Shown piece by piece: positions 5,381 to 7,400 of a DNA stretch of 7,400 nt. A program made the position numbers and the translations under genes. This DNA comes from Elusimicrobiota bacterium (lineage in GTDB: Bacteria > Elusimicrobiota > Elusimicrobia > UBA1565 > UBA9628): NCBI GenBank assembly GCA_028871595.1, contig JAGWMT010000155.1, positions 1 through 7,400 of the forward strand. The letters are read 5' to 3'. The notes beneath the pieces were generated by a model. That model searched no databases, was not told the DNA's origin, and saw nothing but the letters and a program-made list of their open reading frames with translations. Within the stretch, counting starts at the first letter, position 1, and every line of letters begins with the position of its first letter.

Positions 5381-6259
5381 ATGAAACCCGAAACCCTCCT
5401 CCTGACCGGCGCGACCGGCTTCCTGGGACGGCGCCTGGCGCCGGAGCTGGCCGCGTCGTGGCGGGTGGTGCGCGCGTCCCGGAGCGCCGAGGGCGAGGAT
5501 TCGATCCGCCTGGACCTGGAGGACGCGGACTCCGTGCGCCGCGCGTTCGACCGCGTCCGGCCGTCCGTCGTGGTCCACTGCGGCGCGGTCGCCGGGCCCG
5601 ACGAGTGCGAGCGCGAGCCGGAGCGCGCCCGGCGCGTGAACTTGGACGCGGCGCGGGTGATCGCTCAACTGTGCGGCGGCGCGAAGGCGCGTCTGGTGCA
5701 CCTGTCCACCGACCTGGTGTTCGACGGAGAGAAGGGCTGGTACTCCGAGGATGACGCTCCGAATCCGATCTCCGTGTACGGCCGGGCGAAGCTGGAGGCG
5801 GAGGAGGCCGTGCTGTCCGCCGCGCCCGGGGCCTGCGCGCTGCGCGTGGCCAGCGTGTACGGGCGGCCGCTGGGCACGCGCACGTGCTTCGTGGACGAAC
5901 TGCGCGCGGCGCTGTCGCAAGGCCGGCCGATCGGAGCCTTCATGGACCAGTGGCGCACGCCGACGGCCGGCGACCGCCTGGGCGAAGTGATCCTGCGCCT
6001 GCTCGCCGATCCGGATCTGGACGGCGTGTACCATTGGGGCGGCGCGGACCGCGTCACGCGTCACGAGTCGGCGCTACGGCTGTGCCGCGTGTTCGGCTAC
6101 GACGAGAACCTGGTGCGCCCCACGCGGGCCTCTGACAAGCGTCCGCCGGCGCCGCGTCCGCGCGACTCTTCGCTGGACTCCTCGCGCCTGGCGGCGGCGC
6201 TGGGCCTGGCGCCGACGCCGTTGGACGAGGGCTTCGCCGCGCTGAAGGCCGCGCCTTGA
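5381..6259 (+). CDS. RmlD-like NAD(P)-dependent sugar reductase/epimerase (extended SDR)
   Basis: A 292-residue extended short-chain dehydrogenase/reductase. TGATGFLG at residues 9-16 is the TGxxGxxG nucleotide-binding loop of the Rossmann fold. VVVHCGAVAGPDECE (63-77) and VNLDAAR follow as in RmlD proteins. The active site is formed by STD (S109-D111) and the YGRAK motif (Y133, K137). WRTPT (about residue 190) marks the substrate-binding part. The best match in character is dTDP-4-dehydrorhamnose reductase (RmlD), which makes dTDP-L-rhamnose. No rmlA, rmlB or rmlC gene is visible, and close relatives such as other nucleotide-sugar epimerases or MAT2B-like proteins share these motifs, so the substrate is left open. 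The protein is cytoplasmic. There is no Shine-Dalgarno sequence or close -10 before the ATG; the leader holds only short hairpins (4-5 base pairs). It overlaps the next gene by 4 bases. Confidence 0.88.
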   Translation: MKPETLLLTGATGFLGRRLAPELAASWRVVRASRSAEGEDSIRLDLEDADSVRRAFDRVRPSVVVHCGAVAGPDECEREPERARRVNLDAARVIAQLCGGAKARLVHLSTDLVFDGEKGWYSEDDAPNPISVYGRAKLEAEEAVLSAAPGACALRVASVYGRPLGTRTCFVDELRAALSQGRPIGAFMDQWRTPTAGDRLGEVILRLLADPDLDGVYHWGGADRVTRHESALRLCRVFGYDENLVRPTRASDKRPPAPRPRDSSLDSSRLAAALGLAPTPLDEGFAALKAAP

Positions 6260-7400
6260 GCGAGGGCCGCGTCCGGGCGTCTTGGGGCGCTCTCTTCTTC
6301 GTCTGGTCCCTGCTGGCCGTGTTCCGCGCCCCGACCTATCATCTGTGGCTGTTCGCCTTGGTGGCGACGGAATGGGGACACTGGCTGGCGGCTCCGGCCC
6401 TGCTGACGTTCGCCCCGGGCTGGCGCCGCACGCGGGGCGGGAGCGCCGGGGCGGTCCTGGGACTCGCCGCGGCCGTTCTCTTTTTGTCGCCCGTCGCGCG
6501 GGCCGCGCGGGAATTCGGCCTGGCCTGGTCCGGACCGGCCCCGCTGGTCCTGCCGCGGCTGTGGCTGGGAGCGCACGTGCCGGCCGTCCGCGAGGAGTCC
6601 CTGGTATACGCGCGCGCCTGCGGCGACGAACTGCGCCTTCAACTCTACCGTCCCATGGTCGCGGCGGGAAGGCTCCCGGTGGTGCTCGTCGTGCACGGCG
6701 GCTCCTGGCAGAGCGGCTCGCGCCTGGAGATGCCGGAGCTGTCGCGGGAGCTGGCCGGGCTCGGCTACGCGGTGGCGTCCATCGACTACGGCCTGGCTCC
6801 GCGCAACGTCTTCCCGGGCCCCGTGGACGACCTGCGCGACGCGGCCGCCTTTCTGCGCGCGCGCGCCGGGGATTTGTCTCTCGACATGGGCCGCGTCGTC
6901 TTGTTGGGCCGTTCGGCGGGCGGACAGATCGTCCTGGCCGCCGCCGCCGCCTCCGATCCCATTCCCGGCGTGCGCGGCGTGGTGGACTTCTACGGCCCCA
7001 ACGACATGCGTCTGGCCTGGACCATTCCGGGCAGCCCGTGGATCCTGGACTCGCGCCGGCTGCTGTCCCAATACATCGGCGGCGCGCCCGCCGAATATCC
7101 GGAGCGCTACGACGAGGCCTCGGCCCTCCTGCGCGCCGGCCCGAAGTTCCCGCCCACCTTGATGATCCACGGCGGCCGCGACGAGCTGGTCTGGCCCGTC
7201 CATGAGCTGCGCCTTTCCGCGCGCTTGGCCGCGCTGGGCGTGCCGCACGAATACCTGGAGCTGCCCTGGGCCACGCACGGCTGCGACTACGCGTTCAACG
7301 GTCCGTGCGGGCAGATCACGACCTTCGAGGTGGAGCGCTTCCTGGGGCGCGTCTTGGGAGGTGCGCCTCCTTTCGCGGCGACTTATCCTGACCGATCGGT
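6256..7400 (+). CDS. Membrane-anchored alpha/beta hydrolase (esterase/lipase type), 3'-truncated by window edge
   Basis: The frame is open from a TTG at 6256 to the end (381 full codons, no stop). TTG is chosen because TTGA overlaps the TGA of the upstream gene, GAAGG lies 7 bases before it, and no other start fits upstream after the in-frame stop at 6133. The N-terminus is hydrophobic: likely helices at about residues 10-23, 28-52 and 64-81, after which the enzyme domain begins near 115. VVHGGSWQSG (H147-G149) is the oxyanion-hole motif of the HSL/BD-FAE type. LGRSAGGQ supplies the nucleophile S220, GGRDELV supplies D309, and ATHGCD supplies H341, so the triad is complete. Such enzymes hydrolyse carboxyl esters, often acetyl or feruloyl groups on sugars. 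Coupling to a nucleotide-sugar SDR gene suggests, but does not show, a role in modifying a glycan or glycolipid at the membrane. The triad already lies inside the window, so little of the domain should be missing. Confidence 0.88.
   Translation, partial: MSEGRVRASWGALFFVWSLLAVFRAPTYHLWLFALVATEWGHWLAAPALLTFAPGWRRTRGGSAGAVLGLAAAVLFLSPVARAAREFGLAWSGPAPLVLPRLWLGAHVPAVREESLVYARACGDELRLQLYRPMVAAGRLPVVLVVHGGSWQSGSRLEMPELSRELAGLGYAVASIDYGLAPRNVFPGPVDDLRDAAAFLRARAGDLSLDMGRVVLLGRSAGGQIVLAAAAASDPIPGVRGVVDFYGPNDMRLAWTIPGSPWILDSRRLLSQYIGGAPAEYPERYDEASALLRAGPKFPPTLMIHGGRDELVWPVHELRLSARLAALGVPHEYLELPWATHGCDYAFNGPCGQITTFEVERFLGRVLGGAPPFAATYPDRS

Noticed and set aside
6097..7278. 393-codon minus-strand frame opposite the SDR and hydrolase genes, and a 307-codon plus frame at 6282-7205
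   Set aside because: Both are out of frame with the hydrolase, whose oxyanion motif and Ser-Asp-His triad are intact; the shadows are Arg/Gly/Ala-rich and motif-free.
7357..7373. Small hairpin GGAGG-TGCG-CCTCC followed by TTTC near the right edge
   Set aside because: The stem is only 5 base pairs, the T run is three bases, and the hydrolase frame stays open through it, so it is not a credible terminator.

Overview
The window is a gene-dense, GC-rich stretch of bacterial chromosome with nine genes and no RNA gene, CRISPR array or insertion sequence that I can support. Three or four products carry Sec-type signal peptides and one is a periplasmic-type cell-wall amidase, so a diderm (Gram-negative-like) bacterium is the simplest reading. 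The phylum cannot be fixed from this sequence. An uncultured high-GC lineage such as Elusimicrobiota is only a guess.

Layout. Positions 1-1383 (+) hold the C-terminal 460 residues of a BglX-like GH3 beta-glucosidase that enters from the left edge. Positions 1427-2479 (+) hold a PA0069/Rv2578c-type radical SAM protein with its own promoter, which contains a LexA-box-like palindrome. This gene meets, stop codon on stop codon, a run of minus-strand genes. Reading leftward from 5300 these are: a small exported glycine-zipper protein (5300-4860) ended by a strong hairpin terminator; a three-gene unit of N-acetylmuramoyl-L-alanine amidase (4738-3974), single-domain asparaginase-like protein (3960-3469) and DoxX-like membrane protein (3472-3098); and an exported protein of unknown function (3090-2476). 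To the right, transcribed divergently from 5300, an RmlD-like NAD(P)-dependent sugar reductase/epimerase (5381-6259) overlaps a membrane-anchored alpha/beta hydrolase (6256 to the right edge, open).

Regulation is the most informative part. Three genes (1427 +, 3090 -, 5300 -) have a -10-like hexamer (TAAACT, TATAAT, TATACT) exactly 6 nt before the ATG and no usable Shine-Dalgarno sequence. A fourth (4738 -) is close to this arrangement. This predicts leaderless mRNAs that begin at or next to the start codon. Genes inside operons instead use overlapping stop/start codons (GTGA at 3472, TTGA at 6256). The 5300/5381 divergent pair shares a symmetric ACTATACT/AGTATAGT core that gives a -10 on each strand.

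No wholly new multi-gene system is evident; the gene families are known. The points most worth following are the leaderless promoter grammar, the possible SOS control of the radical SAM gene, the eight-glycine zipper protein, the stand-alone asparaginase domain and the TM-anchored hydrolase. No gene-free stretch exceeds about 120 bases.
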